Assembly (NCBI GenBank): GCA_019828595.1
Contig: JAHQRK010000015.1
Span: 1 to 64,000 of the forward strand
Direction of reading: 5' to 3'
Length of the DNA: 64,000 nucleotides
Source: Aphanomyces cochlioides
Lineage: Eukaryota; Oomycota; Saprolegniomycetes; Saprolegniales; Verrucalvaceae
This document shows, in pieces, positions 14,701 through 29,700 of this stretch (position 1 is the stretch's first letter; every line of letters starts with the position of its first letter). Below the pieces are notes generated by a model, which was not told the DNA's origin, did no database searches, and saw only the letters and a program-made list of their open reading frames with translations. The translations under genes and the position numbers were made by a program.

Positions 14701-17700
14701 TGTGGATATCTTGAAAACTATACGAATAGTCAATTAAGGCATAAACAAAACTGCAGGAGTCATAAATAATGATGACGGATGGTGTGGAGATCACACCTTC
14801 GCCACTACCTCATAACCCTATAAACTTTTGACGTTGCCAAAGTCTAAAAGAAATCTCGCATCCCCCTCTACAAGTTGAACAGTAGGTAGTAGGGCAATAA
14901 TCTATTGAATCAGCCCACGCACAATAAACACCCTCTACAAGGTACATGACTCATTCACTTAGATTGCAGCGCATGAGTTCGATGTGTCAATATTACATGT
15001 ACTCTTGTATAGCCGGAGTGAGAAACGGCACAGAACAACGTGAGACAAAAAAGGAAAACTTTCGATTACAATTAGCATGAAGGAGGACTAGGCATGATAG
15101 TACTGCTGGTATGTGCTTCTGGAATATCTTCAAGGGGTTCATGTTGTGTTTTCGTCAAGTCAATCTATTATATTAACTTCCAATCATATTGCGTCATTCG
15201 GTGTGATAGGAATCATATCACAGTTGCAGTCATTATATACATCTGCTGCATCTATGATAAAAACATGATCTTTTTGTATTAGAGTGCGATAGGAAATCTA
15301 TCACAGTTGCCTGAAAAACATTTTCAAAACAAGTTTTTGACTTGATTTCAGTATACAGATCTGAAATGTGCAAAATTCTGAGCAACTGTGATAGAGATTC
15401 TATCACGGTTTCTCAACAAACAAATATTGGCAGATATGAAGCTTCATTTAGTCGCCAGCATGAAGTCTAACCGAGAAACAAAGATGCTCTGAATAAATTT
15501 AACGTCTAGCACGGATATAAGCTAGGCTAGCTGCAGCAGAACACGACATTTGTTGACGTTTCATGCGCTCACTCGCCTGATTGTACTGTTAGCATATGTA
15601 AATGTCGAGCACAAAACACAAAGCATTGTGGATATCTTGAAAACTATACGAATAGTCAATTAAGGCATAAACAAAACTGCAGGAGTCATAAATAATGATG
15701 ACGGATGGTGTGGAGATCACACCTTCGCCACTACCTCATAACCCTATAAACTTTTGACGTTGCCAAAGTCTAAAAGAAATCTCGCATCCCCCTCTACAAG
15801 TTGAACAGTAGGTAGTAGGGCAATAATCTATTGAATCAGCCCACGCACAATAAACACCCTCTACAAGGTACATGACTCATTCACTTAGATTGCAGCGCAT
15901 GAGTTCGATGTGTCAATATTACATGTACTCTTGTATAGCCGGAGTGAGAAACGGCACAGAAACAACGTGAGACAAAAAAGGAAAACTTTCGATTACAATT
16001 AGCATGAAGGAGGACTAGGCATGATAGTACTGCTGGTATGTGCTTCTGGAATATCTTCAAGGGGTTCATGTTGTGTTTTCGTCAAGTCAATCTATTATAT
16101 TAACTTCCAATCATATTGCGTCATTCGGTGTGATAGGAATCATATCACAGTTGCAGTCATTATATACATCTGCTGCATCTATGATAAAAACATGATCTTT
16201 TTGTATTAGAGTGCGATAGGAAATCTATCACAGTTGCCTGAAAAACATTTTCAAAACAAGTTTTTGACTTGATTTCAGTATACAGATCTGAAATGTGCAA
16301 AATTCTGAGCAACTGTGATAGAGATTCTATCACGGTTTCTCAACAAACAAATATTGGCAGATATGAAGCTTCATTTAGTCGCCAGCATGAAGTCTAACCG
16401 AGAAACAAAGATGCTCTGAATAAATTTAACGTCTAGCACGGATATAAGCTAGGCTAGCTGCAGCAGAACACGACATTTGTTGACGTTTTATGCGCTCACT
16501 CGCCTGATTGTACTGTTAGCATATGTAAATGTCGAGCACAAAACACAAAGCATTGTGGATATCTTGAAAACTATACGAATAGTCAATTAAGGCATAAACA
16601 AAACTGCAGGAGTCATAAATAATGATGACGGATGGTGTGGAGATCACACCTTCGCCACTACCTCATAACCCTATAAACTTTTGACGTTGCCAAAGTCTAA
16701 AAGAAATCTCGCATCCCCTCTACAAGTTGAACAGTAGGTAGTAGGGCAATAATCTATTGAATCAGCCCACGCACAATAAACACCCTCTACAAGGTACATG
16801 ACTCATTCACTTAGATTGCAGCGCATGAGTTCGATGTGTCAATATTACATGTACTCTTGTATAGCCGGAGTGAGAAACGGCACAGAAACAACGTGAGACA
16901 AAAAAGGAAAACTTTCGATTACAATTAGCATGAAGGAGGACTAGGCATGATAGTACTGCTGGTATGTGCTTCTGGAATATCTTCAAGGGGTTCATGTTGT
17001 GTTTTCGTCAAGTCAATCTATTATATTAACTTCCAATCATATTGCGTCATTCGGTGTGATAGGAATCATATCACAGGTGCAGTCATTATATACATCTGCT
17101 GCATCTATGATAAAAACATGATCTTTTTGTATTAGAGTGCGATAGGAAATCTATCACAGTTGCCTGAAAAACATTTTCAAAACAAGTTTTTGACTTGATT
17201 TCAGTATACAGATCTGAAATGTGCAAAATTCTGAGCAACTGTGATAGAGATTCTATCACGGTTTCTCAACAAACAAATATTGGCAGATATGAAGCTTCAT
17301 TTAGTCGCCAGCATGAAGTCTAACCGAGAAACAAAGATGCTCTGAATAAATTTAACGTCTAGCACGGATATAAGCTAGGCTAGCTGCAGCAGAACACGAC
17401 ATTTGTTGACGTTTTATGCGCTCACTCGCCTGATTGTACTGTTAGCATATGTAAATGTCGAGCACAAAACACAAAGCATTGTGGATATCTTGAAAACTAT
17501 ACGAATAGTCAATTAAGGCATAAACAAAACTGCAGGAGTCATAAATAATGATGACGGATGGTGTGGAGATCACACCTTCGCCACTACCTCATAACCCTAT
17601 AAACTTTTGACGTTGCCAAAGTCTAAAAGAAATCTCGCATCCCCCTCTACAAGTTGAACAGTAGGTAGTAGGGCAATAATCTATTGAATCAGCCCACGCA

Positions 17701-20700
17701 CAATAAACACCCTCTACAAGGTACATGACTCATTCACTTAGATTGCAGCGCATGAGTTCGATGTGTCAATATTACATGTACTCTTGTATAGCCGGAGTGA
17801 GAAACGGCACAGAACACAACGTGAGACAAAAAAGGAAAACTTTCGATTACAATTAGCATGAAGGAGGACTAGGCATGATAGTACTGCTGGTATGTGCTTC
17901 TGGAATATCTTCAAGGGGTTCATGTTGTGTTTTCGTCAAGTCAATCTATTATATTAACTTCCAATCATATTGCGTCATTCGGTGTGATAGGAATCATATC
18001 ACAGGTGCAGTCATTATATACATCTGCTGCATCTATGATAAAAACATGATCTTTTTGTATTAGAGTGCGATAGGAAATCTATCACAGTTGCCTGAAAAAC
18101 ATTTTCAAAACAAGTTTTTGACTTGATTTCAGTATACAGATCTGAAATGTGCAAAATTCTGAGCAACTGTGATAGAGATTCTATCACGGTTTCTCAACAA
18201 ACAAATATTGGCAGATATGAAGCTTCATTTAGTCGCCAGCATGAAGTCTAACCGAGAAACAAAGATGCTCTGAATAAATTTAACGTCTAGCACGGATATA
18301 AGCTAGGCTAGCTGCAGCAGAACACGACATTTGTTTATGCGCTCACTCGCCTGATTGTACTGTTAGCATATGTAAATGTCGAGCACAAAACACAAAGCAT
18401 TGTGGATATCTTGAAAACTATACGAATAGTCAATTAAGGCATAAACAAAACTGCAGGAGTCATAAATAATGATGACGGATGGTGTGGAGATCACACCTTC
18501 GCCACTACCTCATAACCCTATAAACTTTTGACGTTGCCAAAGTCTAAAAGAAATCTCGCATCCCCCTCTACAAGTTGAACAGTAGGTAGTAGGGCAATAA
18601 TCTATTGAATCAGCCCACGCACAATAAACACCCTCTACAAGGTACATGACTCATTCACTTAGATTGCAGCGCATGAGTTCGATGTGTCAATATTACATGT
18701 ACTCTTGTATAGCCGGAGTGAGAAACGGCACAGAACAACGTGAGACAAAAAAGGAAAACTTTCGATTACAATTAGCATGAAGGAGGACTAGGCATGATAG
18801 TACTGCTGGTATGTGCTTCTGGAATATCTTCAAGGGGTTCATGTTGTGTTTTCGTCAAGTCAATCTATTATATTAACTTCCAATCATATTGCGTCATTCG
18901 GTGTGATAGGAATCATATCACAGTTGCAGTCATTATATACATCTGCTGCATCTATGATAAAAACATGATCTTTTTGTATTAGAGTGCGATAGGAAATCTA
19001 TCACAGTTGCCTGAAAAACATTTTCAAAACAAGTTTTTGACTTGATTTCAGTATACAGATCTGAAATGTGCAAAATTCTGAGCAACTGTGATAGAGATTC
19101 TATCACGGTTTCTCAACAAACAAATATTGGCAGATATGAAGCTTCATTTAGTCGCCAGCATGAAGTCTAACCGAGAAACAAAGATGCTCTGAATAAATTT
19201 AACGTCTAGCACGGATATAAGCTAGGCTAGCTGCAGCAGAACACGACATTTGTTGACGTTTTATGCGCTCACTCGCCTGATTGTACTGTTAGCATATGTA
19301 AATGTCGAGCACAAAACACAAAGCATTGTGGATATCTTGAAAACTATACGAATAGTCAATTAAGGCATAAACAAAACTGCAGGAGTCATAAATAATGATG
19401 ACGGATGGTGTGGAGATCACACCTTCGCCACTACCTCATAACCCTATAAACTTTTGACGTTGCCAAACTCTAAAAGAAATCTCGCATCCCCCTCTACAAG
19501 TTGAACAGTAGGTAGTAGGGCAATAATCTATTGAATCAGCCCACGCACAATAAACACCCTCTACAAGGTACATGACTCATTCACTTAGATTGCAGCGCAT
19601 GAGTTCGATGTGTCAATATTACATGTACTCTTGTATAGCCGGAGTGAGAAACGGCACAGAACAACGTGAGACAAAAAAGGAAAACTTTCGATTACAATTA
19701 GCATGAAGGAGGACTAGGCATGATAGTACTGCTGGTATGTGCTTCTGGAATATCTTCAAGGGGTTCATGTTGTGTTTTCGTCAAGTCAATCTATTATATT
19801 AACTTCCAATCATATTGCGTCATTCGGTGTGATAGGAATCATATCACAGGTGCAGTCATTATATACATCTGCTGCATCTATGATAAAAACATGATCTTTT
19901 TGTATTAGAGTGCGATAGGAAATCTATCACAGTTGCCTGAAAAACATTTTCAAAACAAGTTTTTGACTTGATTTCAGTATACAGATCTGAAATGTGCAAA
20001 ATTCTGAGCAACTGTGATAGAGATTCTATCACGGTTTCTCAACAAACAAATATTGGCAGATATGAAGCTTCATTTAGTCGCCAGCATGAAGTCTAACCGA
20101 GAAACAAAGATGCTCTGAATAAATTTAACGTCTAGCACGGATATAAGCTAGGCTAGCTGCAGCAGAACACGACATTTGTTGACGTTTTATGCGCTCACTC
20201 GCCTGATTGTACTGTTAGCATATGTAAATGTCGAGCACAAAACACAAAGCATTGTGGATATCTTGAAAACTATACGAATAGTCAATTAAGGCATAAACAA
20301 AACTGCAGGAGTCATAAATAATGATGACGGATGGTGTGGAGATCACACCTTCGCCACTACCTCATAACCCTATAAACTTTTGACGTTGCCAAAGTCTAAA
20401 AGAAATCTCGCATCCCCCTCTACAAGTTGAACAGTAGGTAGTAGGGCAATAATCTATTGAATCAGCCCACGCACAATAAACACCCTCTACAAGGTACATG
20501 ACTCATTCACTTAGATTGCAGCGCATGAGTTCGATGTGTCAATATTACATGTACTCTTGTATAGCCGGAGTGAGAAACGGCACAGAACAACGTGAGACAA
20601 AAAAGGAAAACTTTCGATTACAATTAGCATGAAGGAGGACTAGGCATGATAGTACTGCTGGTATGTGCTTCTGGAATATCTTCAAGGGGTTCATGTTGTG

Positions 20701-23700
20701 TTTTCGTCAAGTCAATCTATTATATTAACTTCCAATCATATTGCGTCATTCGGTGTGATAGGAATCATATCACAGGTGCAGTCATTATATACATCTGCTG
20801 CATCTATGATAAAAACATGATCTTTTTGTATTAGAGTGCGATAGGAAATCTATCACAGTTGCCTGAAAAACATTTTCAAAACAAGTTTTTGACTTGATTT
20901 CAGTATACAGATCTGAAATGTGCAAAATTCTGAGCAACTGTGATAGAGATTCTATCACGGTTTCTCAACAAACAAATATTGGCAGATATGAAGCTTCATT
21001 TAGTCGCCAGCATGAAGTCTAACCGAGAAACAAAGATGCTCTGAATAAATTTAACGTCTAGCACGGATATAAGCTAGGCTAGCTGCAGCAGAACACGACA
21101 TTTGTTGACGTTTTATGCGCTCACTCGCCTGATTGTACTGTTAGCATATGTAAATGTCGAGCACAAAACACAAAGCATTGTGGATATCTTGAAAACTATA
21201 CGAATAGTCAATTAAGGCATAAACAAAACTGCAGGAGTCATAAATAATGATGACGGATGGTGTGGAGATCACACCTTCGCCACTACCTCATAACCCTATA
21301 AACTTTTGACGTTGCCAAAGTCTAAAAGAAATCTCGCATCCCCCTCTACAAGTTGAACAGTAGGTAGTAGGGCAATAATCTATTGAATCAGCCCACGCAC
21401 AATAAACACCCTCTACAAGGTACATGACTCATTCACTTAGATTGCAGCGCATGAGTTCGATGTGTCAATATTACATGTACTCTTGTATAGCCGGAGTGAG
21501 AAACGGCACAGAACAACGTGAGACAAAAAAGGAAAACTTTCGATTACAATTAGCATGAAGGAGGACTAGGCATGATAGTACTGCTGGTATGTGCTTCTGG
21601 AATATCTTCAAGGGGTTCATGTTGTGTTTTCGTCAAGTCAATCTATTATATTAACTTCCAATCATATTGCGTCATTCGGTGTGATAGGAATCATATCACA
21701 GTTGCAGTCATTATATACATCTGCTGCATCTATGATAAAAACATGATCTTTTTGTATTAGAGTGCGATAGGAAATCTATCACAGTTGCCTGAAAAACATT
21801 TTCAAAACAAGTTTTTGACTTGATTTCAGTATACAGATCTGAAATGTGCAAAATTCTGAGCAACTGTGATAGAGATTCTATCACGGTTTCTCAACAAACA
21901 AATATTGGCAGATATGAAGCTTCATTTAGTCGCCAGCATGAAGTCTAACCGAGAAACAAAGATGCTCTGAATAAATTTAACGTCTAGCACGGATATAAGC
22001 TAGGCTAGCTGCAGCAGAACACGACATTTGTTGACGTTTTATGCGCTCACTCGCCTGATTGTACTGTTAGCATATGTAAATGTCGAGCACAAAACACAAA
22101 GCATTGTGGATATCTTGAAAACTATACGAATAGTCAATTAAGGCATAAACAAAACTGCAGGAGTCATAAATAATGATGACGGATGGTGTGGAGATCACAC
22201 CTTCGCCACTACCTCATAACCCTATAAACTTTTGACGTTGCCAAAGTCTAAAAGAAATCTCGCATCCCCCTCTACAAGTTGAACAGTAGGTAGTAGGGCA
22301 ATAATCTATTGAATCAGCCCACGCACAATAAACACCCTCTACAAGGTACATGACTCATTCACTTAGATTGCAGCGCATGAGTTCGATGTGTCAATATTAC
22401 ATGTACTCTTGTATAGCCGGAGTGAGAAACGGCACAGAACACAACGTGAGACAAAAAAGGAAAACTTTCGATTACAATTAGCATGAAGGAGGACTAGGCA
22501 TGATAGTACTGCTGGTATGTGCTTCTGGAATATCTTCAAGGGGTTCATGTTGTGTTTTCGTCAAGTCAATCTATTATATTAACTTCCAATCATATTGCGT
22601 CATTCGGTGTGATAGGAATCATATCACAGTTGCAGTCATTATATACATCTGCTGCATCTATGATAAAAACATGATCTTTTTGTATTAGAGTGCGATAGGA
22701 AATCTATCACAGTTGCCTGAAAAACATTTTCAAAACAAGTTTTTGACTTGATTTCAGTATACAGATCTGAAATGTGCAAAATTCTGAGCAACTGTGATAG
22801 AGATTCTATCACGGTTTCTCAACAAACAAATATTGGCAGATATGAAGCTTCATTTAGTCGCCAGCATGAAGTCTAACCGAGAAACAAAGATGCTCTGAAT
22901 AAATTTAACGTCTAGCACGGATATAAGCTAGGCTAGCTGCAGCAGAACACGACATTTGTTGACGTTTTATGCGCTCACTCGCCTGATTGTACTGTTAGCA
23001 TATGTAAATGTCGAGCACAAAACACAAAGCATTGTGGATATCTTGAAAACTATACGAATAGTCAATTAAGGCATAAACAAAACTGCAGGAGTCATAAATA
23101 ATGATGACGGATGGTGTGGAGATCACACCTTCGCCACTACCTCATAACCCTATAAACTTTTGACGTTGCCAAAGTCTAAAAGAAATCTCGCATCCCCCTC
23201 TACAAGTTGAACAGTAGGTAGTAGGGCAATAATCTATTGAATCAGCCCACGCACAATAAACACCCTCTACAAGGTACATGACTCATTCACTTAGATTGCA
23301 GCGCATGAGTTCGATGTGTCAATATTACATGTACTCTTGTATAGCCGGAGTGAGAAACGGCACAGAACACAACGTGAGACAAAAAAGGAAAACTTTCGAT
23401 TACAATTAGCATGAAGGAGGACTAGGCATGATAGTACTGCTGGTATGTGCTTCTGGAATATCTTCAAGGGGTTCATGTTGTGTTTTCGTCAAGTCAATCT
23501 ATTATATTAACTTCCAATCATATTGCGTCATTCGGTGTGATAGGAATCATATCACAGGTGCAGTCATTATATACATCTGCTGCATCTATGATAAAAACAT
23601 GATCTTTTTGTATTAGAGTGCGATAGGAAATCTATCACAGTTGCCTGAAAAACATTTTCAAAACAAGTTTTTGACTTGATTTCAGTATACAGATCTGAAA

Positions 23701-26700
23701 TGTGCAAAATTCTGAGCAACTGTGATAGAGATTCTATCACGGTTTCTCAACAAACAAATATTGGCAGATATGAAGCTTCATTTAGTCGCCAGCATGAAGT
23801 CTAACCGAGAAACAAAGATGCTCTGAATAAATTTAACGTCTAGCACGGATATAAGCTAGGCTAGCTGCAGCAGAACACGACATTTGTTGACGTTTTATGC
23901 GCTCACTCGCCTGATTGTACTGTTAGCATATGTAAATGTCGAGCACAAAACACAAAGCATTGTGGATATCTTGAAAACTATACGAATAGTCAATTAAGGC
24001 ATAAACAAAACTGCAGGAGTCATAAATAATGATGACGGATGGTGTGGAGATCACACCTTCGCCACTACCTCATAACCCTATAAACTTTTGACGTTGCCAA
24101 ACTCTAAAAGAAATCTCGCATCCCCCTCTACAAGTTGAACAGTAGGTAGTAGGGCAATAATCTATTGAATCAGCCCACGCACAATAAACACCCTCTACAA
24201 GGTACATGACTCATTCACTTAGATTGCAGCGCGTGAGTTCGATGTGTCAATATTACATGTACTCTTGTATAGCCGGAGTGAGAAACGGCACAGAACAACG
24301 TGAGTCAAAAAAGGAAAACTTTCGATTACAATTAGCATGAAGGAGGACTAGGCATGATAGTACTGCTGGTATGTGCTTCTGGAATATCTTCAAGGGGTTC
24401 ATGTTGTGTTTTCGTCAAGTCAATCTATTATATTAACTTCCAATCATATTGCGTCATTCGGTGTGATAGGAATCATATCACAGGTGCAGTCATTATATAC
24501 ATCTGCTGCATCTATGATAAAAACATGATCTTTTTGTATTAGAGTGCGATAGGAAATCTATCACAGTTGCCTGAAAAACATTTTCAAAACAAGTTTTTGA
24601 CTTGATTTCAGTATACAGATCTGAAATGTGCAAAATTCTGAGCAACTGTGATAGAGATTCTATCACGGTTTCTCAACAAACAAATATTGGCAGATATGAA
24701 GCTTCATTTAGTCGCCAGCATGAAGTCTAACCGAGAAACAAAGATGCTCTGAATAAATTTAACGTCTAGCACGGATATAAGCTAGGCTAGCTGCAGCAGA
24801 ACACGACATTTGTTGACGTTTTATGCGCTCACTCGCCTGATTGTACTGTTAGCATATGTAAATGTCGAGCACAAAACACAAAGCATTGTGGATATCTTGA
24901 AAACTATACGAATAGTCAATTAAGGCATAAACAAAACTGCAGGAGTCATAAATAATGATGACGGATGGTGTGGAGATCACACCTTCGCCACTACCTCATA
25001 ACCCTATAAACTTTTGACGTTGCCAAACTCTAAAAGAAATCTCGCATCCCCCTCTACAAGTTGAACAGTAGGTAGTAGGGCAATAATCTATTGAATCAGC
25101 CCACGCACAATAAACACCCTCTACAAGGTACATGACTCATTCACTTAGATTGCAGCGCGTGAGTTCGATGTGTCAATATTACATGTACTCTTGTATAGCC
25201 GGAGTGAGAAACGGCACAGAACAACGTGAGTCAAAAAAGGAAAACTTTCGATTACAATTAGCATGAAGGAGGACTAGGCATGATAGTACTGCTGGTATGT
25301 GCTTCTGGAATATCTTCAAGGGGTTCATGTTGTGTTTTCGTCAAGTCAATCTATTATATTAACTTCCAATCATATTGCGTCATTCGGTGTGATAGGAATC
25401 ATATCACAGGTGCAGTCATTATATACATCTGCTGCATCTATGATAAAAACATGATCTTTTTGTATTAGAGTGCGATAGGAAATCTATCACAGTTGCCTGA
25501 AAAACATTTTCAAAACAAGTTTTTGACTTGATTTCAGTATACAGATCTGAAATGTGCAAAATTCTGAGCAACTGTGATAGAGATTCTATCACGGTTTCTC
25601 AACAAACAAATATTGGCAGATATGAAGCTTCATTTAGTCGCCAGCATGAAGTCTAACCGAGAAACAAAGATGCTCTGAATAAATTTAACGTCTAGCACGG
25701 ATATAAGCTAGGCTAGCTGCAGCAGAACACGACATTTGTTGACGTTTTATGCGCTCACTCGCCTGATTGTACTGTTAGCATATGTAAATGTCGAGCACAA
25801 AACACAAAGCATTGTGGATATCTTGAAAACTATACGAATAGTCAATTAAGGCATAAACAAAACTGCAGGAGTCATAAATAATGATGACGGATGGTGTGGA
25901 GATCACACCTTCGCCACTACCTCATAACCCTATAAACTTTTGACGTTGCCAAACTCTAAAAGAAATCTCGCATCCCCCTCTACAAGTTGAACAGTAGGTA
26001 GTAGGGCAATAATCTATTGAATCAGCCCACGCACAATAAACACCCTCTACAAGGTACATGACTCATTCACTTAGATTGCAGCGCGTGAGTTCGATGTGTC
26101 AATATTACATGTACTCTTGTATAGCCGGAGTGAGAAACGGCACAGAACAACGTGAGACAAAAAAGGAAAACTTTCGATTACAATTAGCATGAAGGAGGAC
26201 TAGGCATGATAGTACTGCTGGTATGTGCTTCTGGAATATCTTCAAGGGGTTCATGTTGTGTTTTCGTCAAGTCAATCTATTATATTAACTTCCAATCATA
26301 TTGCGTCATTCGGTGTGATAGGAATCATATCACAGGTGCAGTCATTATATACATCTGCTGCATCTATGATAAAAACATGATCTTTTTGTATTAGAGTGCG
26401 ATAGGAAATCTATCACAGTTGCCTGAAAAACATTTTCAAAACAAGTTTTTGACTTGATTTCAGTATACAGATCTGAAATGTGCAAAATTCTGAGCAACTG
26501 TGATAGAGATTCTATCACGGTTTCTCAACAAACAAATATTGGCAGATATGAAGCTTCATTTAGTCGCCAGCATGAAGTCTAACCGAGAAACAAAGATGCT
26601 CTGAATAAATTTAACGTCTAGCACGGATATAAGCTAGGCTAGCTGCAGCAGAACACGACATTTGTTGACGTTTTATGCGCTCACTCGCCTGATTGTACTG

Positions 26701-29700
26701 TTAGCATATGTAAATGTCGAGCACAAAACACAAAGCATTGTGGATATCTTGAAAACTATACGAATAGTCAATTAAGGCATAAACAAAACTGCAGGAGTCA
26801 TAAATAATGATGACGGATGGTGTGGAGATCACACCTTCGCCACTACCTCATAACCCTATAAACTTTTGACGTTGCCAAACTCTAAAAGAAATCTCGCATC
26901 CCCCTCTACAAGTTGAACAGTAGGTAGTAGGGCAATAATCTATTGAATCAGCCCACGCACAATAAACACCCTCTACAAGGTACATGACTCATTCACTTAG
27001 ATTGCAGCGCGTGAGTTCGATGTGTCAATATTACATGTACTCTTGTATAGCCGGAGTGAGAAACGGCACAGAACAACGTGAGACAAAAAAGGAAAACTTT
27101 CGATTACAATTAGCATGAAGGAGGACTAGGCATGATAGTACTGCTGGTATGTGCTTCTGGAATATCTTCAAGGGGTTCATGTTGTGTTTTCGTCAAGTCA
27201 ATCTATTATATTAACTTCCAATCATATTGCGTCATTCGGTGTGATAGGAATCATATCACAGGTGCAGTCATTATATACATCTGCTGCATCTATGATAAAA
27301 ACATGATCTTTTTGTATTAGAGTGCGATAGGAAATCTATCACAGTTGCCTGAAAAACATTTTCAAAACAAGTTTTTGACTTGATTTCAGTATACAGATCT
27401 GAAATGTGCAAAATTCTGAGCAACTGTGATAGAGATTCTATCACGGTTTCTCAACAAACAAATATTGGCAGATATGAAGCTTCATTTAGTCGCCAGCATG
27501 AAGTCTAACCGAGAAACAAAGATGCTCTGAATAAATTTAACGTCTAGCACGGATATAAGCTAGGCTAGCTGCAGCAGAACACGACATTTGTTTATGCGCT
27601 CACTCGCCTGATTGTACTGTTAGCATATGTAAATGTCGAGCACAAAACACAAAGCATTGTGGATATCTTGAAAACTATACGAATAGTCAATTAAGGCATA
27701 AACAAAACTGCAGGAGTCATAAATAATGATGACGGATGGTGTGGAGATCACACCTTCGCCACTACCTCATAACCCTATAAACTTTTGACGTTGCCAAACT
27801 CTAAAAGAAATCTCGCATCCCCCTCTACAAGTTGAACAGTAGGTAGTAGGGCAATAATCTATTGAATCAGCCCACGCACAATAAACACCCTCTACAAGGT
27901 ACATGACTCATTCACTTAGATTGCAGCGCGTGAGTTCGATGTGTCAATATTACATGTACTCTTGTATAGCCGGAGTGAGAAACGGCACAGAACAACGTGA
28001 GACAAAAAAGGAAAACTTTCGATTACAATTAGCATGAAGGAGGACTAGGCATGATAGTACTGCTGGTATGTGCTTCTGGAATATCTTCAAGGGGTTCATG
28101 TTGTGTTTTCGTCAAGTCAATCTATTATATTAACTTCCAATCATATTGCGTCATTCGGTGTGATAGGAATCATATCACAGGTGCAGTCATTATATACATC
28201 TGCTGCATCTATGATAAAAACATGATCTTTTTGTATTAGAGTGCGATAGGAAATCTATCACAGTTGCCTGAAAAACATTTTCAAAACAAGTTTTTGACTT
28301 GATTTCAGTATACAGATCTGAAATGTGCAAAATTCTGAGCAACTGTGATAGAGATTCTATCACGGTTTCTCAACAAACAAATATTGGCAGATATGAAGCT
28401 TCATTTAGTCGCCAGCATGAAGTCTAACCGAGAAACAAAGATGCTCTGAATAAATTTAACGTCTAGCACGGATATAAGCTAGGCTAGCTGCAGCAGAACA
28501 CGACATTTGTTGACGTTTTATGCGCTCACTCGCCTGATTGTACTGTTAGCATATGTAAATGTCGAGCACAAAACACAAAGCATTGTGGATATCTTGAAAA
28601 CTATACGAATAGTCAATTAAGGCATAAACAAAACTGCAGGAGTCATAAATAATGATGACGGATGGTGTGGAGATCACACCTTCGCCACTACCTCATAACC
28701 CTATAAACTTTTGACGTTGCCAAACTCTAAAAGAAATCTCGCATCCCCCTCTACAAGTTGAACAGTAGGTAGTAGGGCAATAATCTATTGAATCAGCCCA
28801 CGCACAATAAACACCCTCTACAAGGTACATGACTCATTCACTTAGATTGCAGCGCATGAGTTCGATGTGTCAATATTACATGTACTCTTGTATAGCCGGA
28901 GTGAGAAACGGCACAGAACACAACGTGATACAAAAAAGGAAAACTTTCGATTACAATTAGCATGAAGGAGGACTAGGCATGATAGTACTGCTGGTATGTG
29001 CTTCTGGAATATCTTCAAGGGGTTCATGTTGTGTTTTCGTCAAGTCAATCTATTATATTAACTTCCAATCATATTGCGTCATTCGGTGTGATAGGAATCA
29101 TATCACAGGTGCAGTCATTATATACATCTGCTGCATCTATGATAAAAACATGATCTTTTTGTATTAGAGTGCGATAGGAAATCTATCACAGTTGCCTGAA
29201 AAACATTTTCAAAACAAGTTTTTGACTTGATTTCAGTATACAGATCTGAAATGTGCAAAATTCTGAGCAACTGTGATAGAGATTCTATCACGGTTTCTCA
29301 ACAAACAAATATTGGCAGATATGAAGCTTCATTTAGTCGCCAGCATGAAGTCTAACCGAGAAACAAAGATGCTCTGAATAAATTTAACGTCTAGCACGGA
29401 TATAAGCTAGGCTAGCTGCAGCAGAACACGACATTTGTTGACGTTTTATGCGCTCACTCGCCTGATTGTACTGTTAGCATATGTAAATGTCGAGCACAAA
29501 ACACAAAGCATTGTGGATATCTTGAAAACTATACGAATAGTCAATTAAGGCATAAACAAAACTGCAGGAGTCATAAATAATGATGACGGATGGTGTGGAG
29601 ATCACACCTTCGCCACTACCTCATAACCCTATAAACTTTTGACGTTGCCAAAGTCTAAAAGAAATCTCGCATCCCCCTCTACAAGTTGAACAGTAGGTAG

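Noticed and set aside
15881..16069. Minus-strand 61-63 codon frame in some satellite units
   Set aside because: It exists only in units with 1-2 extra bases near GGCACAGAAC and changes its C-terminus with each length variant, so it is not under protein selection.
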